DNA of 64,000 bases from Bacillus sp. SD088 (GCF_017355205.1 NZ_JADIJK010000021.1:1-64000); one strand, 5' to 3'; counted from the stretch's first letter, positions 47,973 to 57,029 are shown. A program made the numbers and translations. Notes: generated from the letters alone by a model not told the origin.

Positions 47973-48013
47973 GTATTTAAACGAATTTTTTGTATGATGA
48001 AAGGACGACTAGT

Positions 48014-49306
48014 ATGAAAGTATCGATTTCTGAAGTAAATAAATATGTAGGACAGGAAGTTACAATAGGGGCCTGGTTAGATAATAAGCGCTCAAGTGGG
48101 AAAATTGCGTTTTTGCAATTACGTGATGGAACTGGCTTTATCCAAGGCGTTATGGTTAAGAGTGAAGTAGACGAATCCCTTTTTCAAAAAGCCAAATCCT
48201 TATCTCAAGAAACATCTCTATTTGTTACAGGGGTAATCCAAGAAGATAGTCGTTCTTCATTTGGCTATGAATTATTAGTTTCAAATGTAGAGGTGATTCA
48301 TGAAGCAGCTAATTATCCAATAACACCTAAAAATCATGGAACCGAGTTTCTGATGGATCATCGTCATTTATGGCTCCGTTCTCGCCGCCAACATGCTGTA
48401 ATGAAAATCAGAAATGAGATTATTCGGGCCACTTATGAATTCTTTAATTCACATGGATTTGTTAAAATCGACCCACCAATTTTAACAGGCAGTGCACCAG
48501 AAGGAACAACAGAGCTTTTTCATACAAAATATTTTGATGAAGATGCCTTCCTATCGCAAAGTGGGCAGTTATATATGGAAGCTGCGGCAATGGCGCTAGG
48601 AAAAGTATTTTCTTTTGGTCCTACGTTTAGAGCAGAGAAATCAAAAACACGTAGACATTTAATTGAATTTTGGATGATTGAACCTGAAATGGCCTTTTAT
48701 GAGTTTGAGGACAGTTTAAAAGTACAAGAAGAATATGTCGCATTTATCGTACAATCCGTATTAAAAAATTGTTCACTAGAATTAGAACGACTTGGAAGAG
48801 ATACAGCGAAGTTAGAAAAAGTGGTGGCTCCATTCCCACGTATCACGTATGATGATGCAATTGAATTTTTACATGAACAAGGCTTTGCTGATATAGAGTG
48901 GGGAGATGATTTTGGAGCTCCTCATGAAACTGCCATTGCTGACCATTTTGATCAACCCGTTTTTATTACAAAATATCCAACGAAAATAAAGCCGTTTTAT
49001 ATGCAACCGGCTCCTGAAAATGATGATGTTGTCCTTTGTGCGGATATGATTGCACCTGAAGGCTATGGAGAAATCATCGGTGGATCTGAAAGAATTCATG
49101 ATTTGGAATTATTGAAGAAGAGAATGGAAGAACATCAATTGCCACAAGAAACCTATGAGTGGTATTTAGATATTTCTCGCTATGGTTCTGTCCCACATTC
49201 CGGATTTGGATTAGGTTTAGAACGGACTGTGGCATGGATATCTGGAGTGGAACATGTTCGAGAAACAATCCCATTCCCGCGTTTATTAAATCGTCTGTAT
49301 CCTTAA
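48014..49306 (+). CDS. asnS: Asparaginyl-tRNA synthetase
   Basis: 430 residues, the B. subtilis length. Class IIb synthetase: N-terminal OB-fold anticodon-binding domain (about 1-105), catalytic core with motif 2 ([18 protein letters not shown]) and motif 3 ([13 protein letters not shown]). ATG 48014 follows AAAGGA. No T-box is seen upstream; only repeat sequence separates it from aspB. Confidence 0.96.
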   Translation: MKVSISEVNKYVGQEVTIGAWLDNKRSSGKIAFLQLRDGTGFIQGVMVKSEVDESLFQKAKSLSQETSLFVTGVIQEDSRSSFGYELLVSNVEVIHEAANYPITPKNHGTEFLMDHRHLWLRSRRQHAVMKIRNEIIRATYEFFNSHGFVKIDPPILTGSAPEGTTELFHTKYFDEDAFLSQSGQLYMEAAAMALGKVFSFGPTFRAEKSKTRRHLIEFWMIEPEMAFYEFEDSLKVQEEYVAFIVQSVLKNCSLELERLGRDTAKLEKVVAPFPRITYDDAIEFLHEQGFADIEWGDDFGAPHETAIADHFDQPVFITKYPTKIKPFYMQPAPENDDVVLCADMIAPEGYGEIIGGSERIHDLELLKKRMEEHQLPQETYEWYLDISRYGSVPHSGFGLGLERTVAWISGVEHVRETIPFPRLLNRLYP

Positions 49307-49366
49307 GTGTGTAACATTTTGGTGACTAAGAGGAAAACAGAAGCTCGTTTATGAAAGCATCCAGAT

Positions 49367-49398
49367 AAAGAGACTATCCACGATAGGTTAGTCTCTTT
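49367..49398 (+). terminator. Hairpin between asnS and dnaD, probable terminator
   Basis: AAAGAGACTA and TAGTCTCTTT arms; the last Ts are part of the stem and no longer T run follows, so strength is uncertain. Confidence 0.55.
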
Positions 49399-49439
49399 CA
49401 CTCATGTTCCTAAGAAAACGAAAAGCGAGGTGTCACAAA

Positions 49440-50132
49440 ATGGATCAAGACTTAATGGTATCTTGGATTGAAGCAGGAACAATACAAATTCCTGTTCTAC
49501 TTATTCAAAAATATCGAAACCTAGGATTGGATGAAAAGGAGCTTTCCTTAATCCTCCAAATTATTGCTTATAAAGAAAAAGGTAATGAGTTTCCAACGCC
49601 TGAACAAATTGCTGAGAGAATGACGATTACTCATAATGAATGCTCATCCATTCTTCGTAAACTCGTTCAACATGAGCTGATAAAGATTGAACAGCAAAGT
49701 AACAAGGGGTTAGGCTTTGATCAATATTCTCTTACACCTCTCTGGTATAGGCTTGCAGAAGAAATGATAAAAGAAAGAAAACAAGACAATCTTAAAAATG
49801 TGTTAGAAGCAGAACAAGATTTATACACGATCTTTGAGAACGAATTTGGCAGGCCGCTATCTCCAATGGAGTGTGAGTCATTAGCAATGTGGGTCGATCA
49901 AGATGGCCAAGAGCCAACATTGATAAGGGCTGCCTTAAAAGAAGCAGTGATGTCAAATACGCTTAATTTTCGCTATATTGATCGAATTTTATTTGAGTGG
50001 AAGAAAAATGGTATACAAACTGTTGAGCAAGCAAAGATTCATAGTTCGAAATTTAGACAAAAATCAAAAGCCAGCAAACCAACGCAATCGACATCAAAGA
50101 CAATGCCTGTTTATAATTGGCTTGAGCAATAA
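49440..50132 (+). CDS. dnaD: DNA replication initiation protein DnaD
   Basis: 230 residues. Primosome component that remodels origin DNA with DnaA and DnaB. An N-terminal winged-helix DDBH1 domain (about 1-100) is followed by a DDBH2 domain (about 125-200) with the conserved YIDRILFEWKKNGIQT. ATG 49440 follows GAGGTG; the in-frame ATG at 49404 lies in the preceding hairpin region. dnaD-nth is an operon as in B. subtilis. Confidence 0.95.
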   Translation: MDQDLMVSWIEAGTIQIPVLLIQKYRNLGLDEKELSLILQIIAYKEKGNEFPTPEQIAERMTITHNECSSILRKLVQHELIKIEQQSNKGLGFDQYSLTPLWYRLAEEMIKERKQDNLKNVLEAEQDLYTIFENEFGRPLSPMECESLAMWVDQDGQEPTLIRAALKEAVMSNTLNFRYIDRILFEWKKNGIQTVEQAKIHSSKFRQKSKASKPTQSTSKTMPVYNWLEQ

Positions 50133-50141
50133 GGTGAGAGA

Positions 50142-50804
50142 ATGTTAAATAAACAACAAATACGCTTCTGTTTGGACGAGATGGGGAAGATGTTTCCAGA
50201 TGCTCATTGTGAACTGGTTCATTCCAATCCTTTTGAGCTTGTTATTGCGGTTTCCTTATCTGCGCAATGCACGGATGCATTAGTCAATCGGGTAACAAAG
50301 CAATTATTTACAAAATATAAAAAACCTGAAGATTATTTAGCTGTTCCTTTAGAGGAACTGCAAACGGACATTCGTTCGATTGGATTATTTCGTAATAAAG
50401 CAAAGAATATTCAAAAGCTCTGTCAAATGCTATTAGCTGAGTTTGGCGGGGAAGTTCCGAGGAATCGTGAAGAACTTGAGAAATTACCTGGTGTAGGAAG
50501 AAAAACAGCGAATGTTGTTTTATCAGTGGCATTTGGCATCCCAGCGATTGCTGTTGATACCCATGTAGAACGAGTCAGTAAACGACTAGCTTTTTGTCGC
50601 TGGAAGGATAATGTACTTGAAGTTGAAAGGACTTTAATGCGGAAAATCCCTGCAGAAGAGTGGTCTGTTACACATCACAGAATGATTTTCTTTGGTCGTT
50701 ATCACTGTAAAGCGCAAAAACCACAATGTGTAACCTGCCCCTTAAACGAGATATGTAGAGAGGGGAAAAAACGCCTGAAAAAGCAGACACAAGGAGTGAC
50801 ATAA
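50142..50804 (+). CDS. nth: Endonuclease III
   Basis: 220 residues. DNA glycosylase/AP lyase for oxidised pyrimidines. The helix-hairpin-helix LPGVGRKTANVV holds the catalytic Lys, the catalytic Asp is in VDTHVERVSKRL, and four cysteines (CKAQKPQCVTCPLNEIC plus spacing C-X6-C-X2-C-X5-C) bind a [4Fe-4S] cluster. It follows dnaD after 9 bases. B. subtilis ypoC, expected next, is absent. Confidence 0.96.
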   Translation: MLNKQQIRFCLDEMGKMFPDAHCELVHSNPFELVIAVSLSAQCTDALVNRVTKQLFTKYKKPEDYLAVPLEELQTDIRSIGLFRNKAKNIQKLCQMLLAEFGGEVPRNREELEKLPGVGRKTANVVLSVAFGIPAIAVDTHVERVSKRLAFCRWKDNVLEVERTLMRKIPAEEWSVTHHRMIFFGRYHCKAQKPQCVTCPLNEICREGKKRLKKQTQGVT

Positions 50805-50805
50805 A

Positions 50806-50847
50806 AAAACGTCAATCTCTGATTAGCTTAAGAGATTGACGTTTTTT
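50806..50847. terminator. Bidirectional terminator between nth and ponA
   Basis: AAAACGTCAATCTCT and AGAGATTGACGTTTT form a 15-bp stem with A and T runs on both sides, serving the convergent nth and ponA genes. Confidence 0.9.
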
Positions 50848-50901
50848 TATATAGCTGATGTTAGGAGAGGGGGAGGGAGGAAGACTTCCTCCAACTAACT
50901 C

Positions 50902-53523
50902 TTACTCTGATTCTCCTGCATTTGCGTCCTCTTGGTCAGGATTATCATCTGCTTCATCCTGATTGGTTGTTTCCTCTGATTCTTCTTGTTCCTCTTCTTC
51001 CTGAGCTTGCTCTTCGTCTTCATTTGCCTCGTTCTCTTCTGGTTGTTCTGTGTCTTCTTCCTCTTCCGCGTTTTCCTCTTCTTGTCCCTGATCATCCTGA
51101 TCTTCCGTTTCATCAGAGGCATCGTCCTCAGGAGGAGTAGCTTCTTCTTCCTCTTCCTCCTCTTGTTTAGGCACGGTCACACTTGCTGTTCCAGCACTAC
51201 TTTTTTGGCCTCCGAAAACAGCTACGACTTCTATGCTATAAGTCTTTTCAGGTTCTACATCTTTCAGTACATAGCTTCGGTCCGATATCTCTCCGAGCGA
51301 CTTCTTCTCACCATCAATTGTTATGGAAACATCAAATACTAAGCCCTTTTTATCGCTATCAGGGTGATTCCAACTAAACTCAATTTCATTGGAGTCTTCA
51401 TGATATTTCCCATCTACTGATGGTGTATCTAATTTATCAAAATTTGTAGAAGTTTCCTTTGGTTCTGTTCCAGCTACAAAATATTCATAAATAATATTAC
51501 TCTCTGGTGTATATTTACTCGGTTTCTTTGCTGGGTTAGAGCCTTTTTCAACGGCTGCTTTTACTACACTTTTCGGCATTGTAAAGTCCGGAGTATCAAT
51601 GCCTTGAGAGACATGAGCCATTAAGTTTTTATACAATTCTTTAGCAATTTGTTGATCACTTCCAGCTCGTAAAGGCTTTTTGCGATCTTCATAACCCGTC
51701 CATACGGCAATCGTATAATTGGTTGTGTAGCCTGCAAACCAAGCATCAGGAACATCTTCGGAACTAAGCCCCCAATCCCTAATTTGGTCTTCTGTATAGT
51801 TAGTTGTTCCTGTTTTTCCCGCTGCAGGAAGTCCAGGAATAATTGCACCACTTCCCGTAGCACCAGCTTTACTTGAGATGACATCTTTAAGCATGCTTGT
51901 AATCATATAGGCGGTTGAATCCTTCATCGCCAGTTGTGGTGATACTTTATTGACAATTTCTGTTTCATTATCCTTCAGAATAATTTTCTTCACGGTATGT
52001 GGCTTATTATATGTTCCGTTATTTCCAAAGGTTGCATATGCTCCAGCAAGCTTTAATGGAGAAACATCTTCAATAGCCCCAATAGATGCTGATTCATTTT
52101 CAATTTTGTCATATTCCATTCCAACCTTGGCAGCAAAGTCTCGCACTTTATCATTACCTACGGCTTGAAAGGCCTTAAGAGCTGGGATATTTCGTGATTT
52201 ATATAGAGCTTCCCGAATCGACATTTGGCCTTCATAATTGTCATTCCAATTTCCAATCGATTCGCCAGTGCTATACTGATAAGGTTCATCAACGATTTGC
52301 TCATAGGTGGACCAATTTAAGTTTTCAATCGCAGGTCCATAGTCGAAGATCGGTTTAATGGTCGACCCTGGTTGCCGCTCTGAGAGCGTCGTAGCAAAGT
52401 TTCTGCCCCGTTTTATATCTTTGTAACGATTCCCGCCAATTGCGCGGATTTCACCTGTTTGTGTGTCTGTAAGCACAAGTCCCGCTTGCATTTCCTCATC
52501 TGGGAATTGGACAACATCATTATCAAAAAACATTTTTTCTGTATATTTCTGTGCTTCTGGATCAAGCGTGGTGTGGATTTTTAAACCATCTTCATATACA
52601 TTATAGTCACCCATTTCCTCCACTTCACGAATAACTTGATCCACGAAGGAATCATATTTATAAGAAGCAGATGCTTGATTTTCCTCTTTTGGAATCAGGG
52701 TATCTGTAACAGATTTCTCCTTAGCGGCATCCATTTCCTCTTTATTTATTTTGCCGTGCTGATACATTAACGACAAAACAACATTCTTTCTTTTATCTGC
52801 TTGTTCAGCATGGTCGTATGGCTCATAGCGATTGGGCGATTGTGGTAGCCCGGCTAAAAAGGCTCTCTCCTGTAATTCTAACTCGTCTAACTTTTTGTCA
52901 AAGTAATAATCAGCCGCTGTAGCAATGCCGCTCACGCCATTGCCGTAATAAATTTTGTTCACATAAATTTCAAAAATTTGTTCCTTTGAATATTCCTTTT
53001 CCAATTTTATCGAAAGCCAGGCTTCTTGTGCTTTTCGTTTTAACGATTTTACATCTGATAAAAATGAAAGCTTTACAACCTGTTGCGTAATAGTAGAGCC
53101 ACCTTCAGCCCCAAATCCACGCGTAATATTAGCAAGCACAGCTCCGGCAAGTCTTCGGAAATCAATTCCTCCATGTTTATAGAAGCGAACATCCTCTGTT
53201 GCTAATACTGCATCAACCACCTCATCTGGAATCTGCTCAAACTCAATAAAATCGCGATTTTCTGTACCGACGGTGGCAAAGACATCACCATTTACATCAA
53301 GTAAATCTGATGCAACTGGGTCAATTAATAGTACTTTATCCAGTGGGGGGGCGCTCTTCGCATAAACTGCAAAGGTAGTACCTCCAACAATGACACCGAC
53401 GAGACCAAGAATAAAAATGGTTAGAAATATCGTTTTAAAGACTTTTCTTGCTTTTTTAGGTTGTTTCTTTTTATTTGAAGGTTGCTTTTTTCGTGCAACT
53501 CGACTTTGATTATTATCTGCCAT
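50902..53523 (-). CDS. ponA: Penicillin-binding protein 1A/1B (class A)
   Basis: 873 residues. Bifunctional peptidoglycan synthase. Order: basic N-terminal tail, membrane helix (about 31-54), GT51 transglycosylase with Glu110-Asp111 in ATEDVRFYKHGG, transpeptidase with SxxK (STIK, about residue 386), SRN and KTGTT (about 569), a fibronectin type III-like domain (about 710-795) and an extreme acidic tail (about 800-873) of Glu/Asp/Gln with few other residues. Antisense frames over the tail are artefacts. It is followed on the same strand's upstream side by recU, 25 bases away. Confidence 0.95.
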   Translation of the reverse strand: MADNNQSRVARKKQPSNKKKQPKKARKVFKTIFLTIFILGLVGVIVGGTTFAVYAKSAPPLDKVLLIDPVASDLLDVNGDVFATVGTENRDFIEFEQIPDEVVDAVLATEDVRFYKHGGIDFRRLAGAVLANITRGFGAEGGSTITQQVVKLSFLSDVKSLKRKAQEAWLSIKLEKEYSKEQIFEIYVNKIYYGNGVSGIATAADYYFDKKLDELELQERAFLAGLPQSPNRYEPYDHAEQADKRKNVVLSLMYQHGKINKEEMDAAKEKSVTDTLIPKEENQASASYKYDSFVDQVIREVEEMGDYNVYEDGLKIHTTLDPEAQKYTEKMFFDNDVVQFPDEEMQAGLVLTDTQTGEIRAIGGNRYKDIKRGRNFATTLSERQPGSTIKPIFDYGPAIENLNWSTYEQIVDEPYQYSTGESIGNWNDNYEGQMSIREALYKSRNIPALKAFQAVGNDKVRDFAAKVGMEYDKIENESASIGAIEDVSPLKLAGAYATFGNNGTYNKPHTVKKIILKDNETEIVNKVSPQLAMKDSTAYMITSMLKDVISSKAGATGSGAIIPGLPAAGKTGTTNYTEDQIRDWGLSSEDVPDAWFAGYTTNYTIAVWTGYEDRKKPLRAGSDQQIAKELYKNLMAHVSQGIDTPDFTMPKSVVKAAVEKGSNPAKKPSKYTPESNIIYEYFVAGTEPKETSTNFDKLDTPSVDGKYHEDSNEIEFSWNHPDSDKKGLVFDVSITIDGEKKSLGEISDRSYVLKDVEPEKTYSIEVVAVFGGQKSSAGTASVTVPKQEEEEEEEATPPEDDASDETEDQDDQGQEEENAEEEEDTEQPEENEANEDEEQAQEEEEQEESEETTNQDEADDNPDQEDANAGESE

Positions 53524-53548
53524 ATGGAGTTCCTCACTTTCAAAGATG

Positions 53549-54160
53549 TTAAAGAAGGTTTAATGCTTGGATTTTTTTTATATAGTCAATTCTCGGTTGT
53601 AATCCATAGGGGATTTGAATCCCATTTTGTATAATCTCATCCTTCTTTATGGATTTTCTCCCTCCATTCATCATGCGTTCCCAATAAAAGAATAAAACTT
53701 TCCCCTCTAGTAGAAAAACTTCATCTGTTGCCGCAAACCTTACAATCACAAAGGTGATCCCATTTTGCGCAACCACACTTTTCATATGTTCAATTTGATG
53801 TTGATGGAAATTTTTTAAAGGAAAAGAGCTATTACTTTTTGTTTCTTTTGCTTCAAAATCGATATATTTACCATTCCAAACGCCATTATAATCTGTCGTG
53901 GATGCCTGACGAAAATAGGCCTCCTTGATGACAGCGGCACTTCTTGAAGGATAGTCTACATTCACAATTTGAATAGGGGTAGGCTTCTTATGAATAACCG
54001 CAATATTATGGGTAAGATAATATTGATTGGTTTCGTTTAGATCCTCCTCTAATGTCATTCCTCTGTTACTATACGATTTTTGTTTGCCTATCTGTTTTCT
54101 TTCGTTTTTACCATTTGTATTGTCTTGGTATTTTTTCCCATTGGGGTAATGAAAAACCAT
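53549..54160 (-). CDS. recU: Holliday junction resolvase RecU
   Basis: 203 residues. Resolves Holliday junctions in recombination and chromosome segregation. Family landmarks: [31 protein letters not shown], and the nuclease core [17 protein letters not shown] with the catalytic acidic residues. ATG 54160 ([10 protein letters not shown]) matches homologue starts and follows GAGGTGG; the ATG at 54175 does not. recU-ponA is a conserved operon. Confidence 0.95.
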   Translation of the reverse strand: MVFHYPNGKKYQDNTNGKNERKQIGKQKSYSNRGMTLEEDLNETNQYYLTHNIAVIHKKPTPIQIVNVDYPSRSAAVIKEAYFRQASTTDYNGVWNGKYIDFEAKETKSNSSFPLKNFHQHQIEHMKSVVAQNGITFVIVRFAATDEVFLLEGKVLFFYWERMMNGGRKSIKKDEIIQNGIQIPYGLQPRIDYIKKIQALNLL

Positions 54161-54342
54161 CAAGATCCACCTCACTCTAATTATATCATACCCTTGATAA
54201 AGGAAAAATCTTACATATGGGAGTATAGCTTTTTTTCCTACGATTGTATATACGTTTCAAATGCAAAAAAGATACATGAAGTTCAGTTAAATGGACAAGT
54301 TAAACACGAAAAGGAAGTAGAAGTTAAGAAAGGATGATAAAT

Positions 54343-54450
54343 GTGGCAAAAAATAAACAAACTGAAGAAAAGAAAAGAATAAAAGACCAACCGACAAAAG
54401 CAGGGGAAGGGAATCCTAAACTAAATGGTCCCAACCGACCATCCACTTAA
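54343..54450 (+). CDS. sspM: Small acid-soluble spore protein M
   Basis: A 35-codon ORF starting with GTG, 8 bases after AAAGGA. The product is basic and hydrophilic (MAKNKQTEEKKRIKDQPTKA at the start) and ends in LNGPNRPST, which matches the GGPNRPST ending I recall for B. subtilis SspM, a minor spore core protein made in the forespore. Its place beside recU and yppE also fits. An overlapping ATG frame two bases upstream stops after 13 codons. Confidence 0.8.
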   Translation: MAKNKQTEEKKRIKDQPTKAGEGNPKLNGPNRPST

Positions 54451-54585
54451 AATTTGTCGAAAAAATGAAAAAGAGAGAAAGTAATCACTTTGTTTGCCGA
54501 AACGCTTCTAGTTTTGTCAGCCTAGCAGGGATCGCTGCGATAATGGTGAAATACTAATGCAAAGGCTGAGGATGGAGGCAGGAAT

Positions 54586-54780
54586 GTGACTAAAAAAGAG
54601 CTGTTAAACAGGTTGGAAGATATCCAAATGCAAATGAATCTAGTGGAACAAATGCTGAAAGACAAATCTGCACTGAGCAAAAGGCAGGTTACGCTTGATG
54701 GAAAACAAAAGAAGTTTATCAATCTAGAGCAGGATAAAGCGAGAGTAGGGCTGGATACAACGTATGTTTTAGCAGAATAA
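54586..54780 (+). CDS. Small coiled-coil protein of unknown function
   Basis: 64 residues from GTG 54586, just after GGAGGCAGGA. The N-terminal 35 residues form a heptad-like amphipathic helix (LLNRLEDIQMQMNLVEQML) and the rest is basic. It lies where B. subtilis has small ypp genes (yppD region) between recU and yppE, but I cannot assign it. A terminator follows, supporting a real transcript. Confidence 0.6.
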   Translation: MTKKELLNRLEDIQMQMNLVEQMLKDKSALSKRQVTLDGKQKKFINLEQDKARVGLDTTYVLAE

Positions 54781-54835
54781 TCCATTGATTTTTGTTAGAC
54801 TTATTTGCTTCAATATGTTAATAACAGTAAAATGG

Positions 54836-54868
54836 AAAAGTAGCGGGATTATAACCAGCTACTTTTTC
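54836..54868 (+). terminator. Terminator of the small coiled-coil gene
   Basis: AAAAGTAGC and GCTACTTTT arms with an inner GG/CC pair, then T. Confidence 0.82.
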
Positions 54869-54955
54869 GTTTTAAAAAAGCTAGTTTATACATAACGAGA
54901 TCCATCCTTCATTAAAACGTCATGAATAACTGGTCAAGAAAAGGGGGAGATAGGA

Positions 54956-55318
54956 ATGGAAACAAATAATCTAAAAAAATTAACAGAACAATTATATACA
55001 TTTAATAACGAGGCCTATGAGACTTTTCTTAAACATCGAGAAACGGGTGAAAAAGGGGACTTTTTTAAAGAGGTAAAACCTTTTGCAGATCAAGTAAAGG
55101 TCTGTTGTGATCAATGGGAACCACTCGCGGTGAAGTGGTCGATGCAAGAAAAGCCAAAAAATCTTCACCCCATGCAAATTCGTAATACAGCAGAAAATAT
55201 TCAAATGGTTTCAATCCGTGCTTTTTTTCCTGAATCCAGTTTAAAGCGATTTAATTCTCATATTCAATCGATTGATTTTATTCTGCGGAGAATGCTAGAA
55301 GAATTAGCGAGGGAGTAG
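54956..55318 (+). CDS. yppE: YppE family protein (DUF1798)
   Basis: 120 residues, all helical. The pattern of conserved residues (ETGEKGDFFKEVKPFADQVK, PKNLHPMQI, ESSLKRFNSHIQSIDFIL) is that of YppE, a small cytosolic protein of unknown function. AGGGGGAG site. It lies in the conserved ypp cluster between recU and gpsB. Confidence 0.82.
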   Translation: METNNLKKLTEQLYTFNNEAYETFLKHRETGEKGDFFKEVKPFADQVKVCCDQWEPLAVKWSMQEKPKNLHPMQIRNTAENIQMVSIRAFFPESSLKRFNSHIQSIDFILRRMLEELARE

Positions 55319-55347
55319 CACCATTTTCTAAGGTTGGGCATAAGGTG
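55319..55347 (+). promoter_or_regulatory. Candidate sigma-K promoter of yppG
   Basis: CACC (55319-55322, fits mACm), 16-base spacer, CATAAGGTG (55339-55347, one mismatch to CATAnnnTA). Confidence 0.45.
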
Positions 55348-55376
55348 TAGTAGAAATTTATAGAAGGAGGGGTAAA

Positions 55377-55826
55377 ATGCAGCCATTTCCGATCATAAAC
55401 GGTCAACAACGATATTATCGAAATGCCTACCCTTACGCTTATCCTTATCCTCCTACCCCATATCCAACAAATTATCAACCAGGCATTCAGTACGGAATGA
55501 ATAACCCTTATGCTGTACCTTATCAAAATCAACAGCCATCTTTACCGCAGAAGCAATATAATAATTCTGCCTATTTATTTCAAAACCCTCTACAATCTGA
55601 AGAGGATTATCAGTACAATCACCAAACAATCCCTTATGCAAAAACACATTCACAATTAAATCAAGCAAAACCGGCGAAACCACTCAATTCGGTATTTCAA
55701 TCATTTAAATCGCAAGATGGATCATATGACTTTAATAAGATGGTGAATACTGCTGGTCAACTCGTAAATGCCATTAATCAAGTGTCTGGAATGGCAAAAG
55801 GGATTGGCGGTATGTTTAAGCTCTAA
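55377..55826 (+). CDS. yppG: YppG-like Tyr/Pro/Gln-rich protein, probable spore coat component
   Basis: 149 residues of low complexity: repeated Tyr-Pro units (AYPYAYPYPPTPYP), many Asn and Gln, and a C-terminal hydrophobic helix rich in Gly (VNAINQVSGMAKGIGGMFKL). Composition and position match YppG, which is regarded as coat-related. GAAGGAGGGG precedes the ATG. A sigma-K-like promoter lies just upstream and a strong terminator just downstream. Confidence 0.8.
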   Translation: MQPFPIINGQQRYYRNAYPYAYPYPPTPYPTNYQPGIQYGMNNPYAVPYQNQQPSLPQKQYNNSAYLFQNPLQSEEDYQYNHQTIPYAKTHSQLNQAKPAKPLNSVFQSFKSQDGSYDFNKMVNTAGQLVNAINQVSGMAKGIGGMFKL

Positions 55827-55827
55827 G

Positions 55828-55862
55828 AAGGAATCGATTTTTTGTGATCGATTCCTTTTTAC
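55828..55862 (+). terminator. Terminator of yppG
   Basis: AAGGAATCGAT and ATCGATTCCTT arms then TTT; located between convergent yppG and the Hsp20 gene. Confidence 0.85.
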
Positions 55863-55878
55863 ATTAATCTTTTTCATT

Positions 55879-56340
55879 TTAATCAATGGATAGCTTTTTT
55901 CCACGTTCTTTCGGAATCCTAATATTGAGAATGCCATCTTTGTATTGAGCAACAGCTTTATGTTGGATTGTAGGCTTTGAAAGTGGAATGGTTCTAGAGG
56001 ATTTTTTCCATAAGCCCTTTTTATAAAAGCCTTGGTTTTTTGTATCTTCTTTTTCATAGCTTTCTTCCTGCTGAACATTAATCGTTACATATTGCGGCAA
56101 GATTTCTAGTTCAATTTGTTCTTTTTTTACACCTGGGAGTTGTGCTGTAATGATATATTCCTTACTGTTTTCAGTAAAGTCTACTGGAAATCCTCCGAAT
56201 GGTTTTGCTTGATTAAAAAAATCGTTCATACTTTGTAAAAGTCCATGATTTGGCGATTCTGTAAATAAGCGATCCATACTGTGAATTAAATGCTGAAAGG
56301 GCTCACTTATATTATTCATATTCTTAGGCTTTTCCTTCAA
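55879..56340 (-). CDS. Hsp20/alpha-crystallin family protein, possibly spore coat-associated
   Basis: 153 residues. The alpha-crystallin domain covers about 55-150 (EYIITAQLPGVKKEQIELEI ... YKDGILNIRIPKERG), with a short N-terminal arm. It starts with TTG 56340 after AGGAGGTG. Members include heat-shock chaperones and the B. subtilis coat protein CotP; a sigma-K-like promoter and cotD next door favour the second role. No CIRCE or CtsR box was seen upstream. Confidence 0.88.
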   Translation of the reverse strand: MKEKPKNMNNISEPFQHLIHSMDRLFTESPNHGLLQSMNDFFNQAKPFGGFPVDFTENSKEYIITAQLPGVKKEQIELEILPQYVTINVQQEESYEKEDTKNQGFYKKGLWKKSSRTIPLSKPTIQHKAVAQYKDGILNIRIPKERGKKLSID

Positions 56341-56367
56341 TTTTTACACCTCCTACATAGTCTGTTG

Positions 56368-56396
56368 TATCGTATGAATATTGATTTTAAAGAGTT
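56368..56396 (-). promoter_or_regulatory. Candidate sigma-K (or sigma-E) promoter of the Hsp20 gene
   Basis: On the reverse strand AACT, 16 bases, CATACGATA, an exact CATAnnnTA match. It lies 28 bases before the start codon. Confidence 0.5.
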
Positions 56397-56615
56397 CAAT
56401 AAAAAATCCTCAAATTCTAACTTAATGGGGAATAATTGCTCTATCTAGATAATTAATTTCCCGGGCAAGCGCATATTTCGACGGTCTTGTCAAGTGTTTA
56501 ATCAACTATAGGGATTTACGGTAGAAATTTGTTGATTTTAGTATTTTTTCGTCAGTTGTGCAGATTTAATTCAAGCTGCTCACACTTTAATTCAGAAATT
56601 GGGTTTTATGATTAG

Positions 56616-56644
56616 TACATGTATCCACTAATTTTCATAGGTTA
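56616..56644 (+). promoter_or_regulatory. Candidate sigma-K promoter of cotD
   Basis: TACA (56616-56619), 16-base spacer, CATAGGTTA (56636-56644), an exact CATAnnnTA. The start codon is 41 bases downstream. Between this and the Hsp20 promoter (56397-56615) I see no gene. Confidence 0.6.
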
Positions 56645-56684
56645 TATATGAAAGGAAAAGATGACAAGAGAGAGGAGCTTTTTT

Positions 56685-56996
56685 ATGAATAAAAATTGTT
56701 GTACTAAAGTGTTGCCAGCGATTGTTCATCCAACGAAATGTTGTGTGAATCATACGTGTCAAAACTATATCGTTCCAGAAATCCATCCTAGTCATACAAC
56801 AACAGTAAATCATGAAAATTTTATTCATGAGCATTATTTCCCGCATACCCAGTCTGTTGTGAATAAGGTATCCAATCAACAAGTGATGATGCCAGGTTCA
56901 GGGCCAATGGCCGGTGGGCCTATGTCAGGACAAATGTCGGGACCAGGATTTGGACCGCGTCCAGGATTTGGACCAAGACCCAATTTTCCATATTAA
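56685..56996 (+). CDS. cotD: Spore coat protein CotD
   Basis: 103 residues. The N-terminal two-thirds match CotD: His/Cys-rich with AIVHPTKCCVNHTCQ, VPEIHPSHTTTVNHENF and HEHYFPHTQS. The C-terminal third is an added Gly/Pro/Met-rich tail (GPMAGGPMSGQMSGPGFGP). CotD is an inner coat protein made in the mother cell under sigma-K. ATG 56685 follows AGAGGAG; an in-frame ATG at 56661 lies before that site. Confidence 0.92.
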   Translation: MNKNCCTKVLPAIVHPTKCCVNHTCQNYIVPEIHPSHTTTVNHENFIHEHYFPHTQSVVNKVSNQQVMMPGSGPMAGGPMSGQMSGPGFGPRPGFGPRPNFPY

Positions 56997-57004
56997 TTTA
57001 TTTT

Positions 57005-57029
57005 GCGAGGACATTATGTCCTCGCTTTT
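57005..57029 (+). terminator. Terminator of cotD
   Basis: GCGAGGACA and TGTCCTCGC arms with a 3-base loop, then TTTT. Confidence 0.85.

Noticed and set aside
47973-48013. Possible T-box before asnS
   Set aside because: No AGGGTGG-type box or terminator; only the end of a family B repeat and a short leader.
50986-51342. Long forward ORF opposite ponA
   Set aside because: Mirror of the Glu/Asp-rich tail codons; gives a Phe/Leu-rich artefact.
54080-54337. 85-codon forward ORF overlapping the 5' end of recU, ending just before sspM
   Set aside because: Its first half is antisense to recU. The remaining 47 codons from a TTG near 54195 lack a ribosome binding site and known similarity; more likely the sspM leader.
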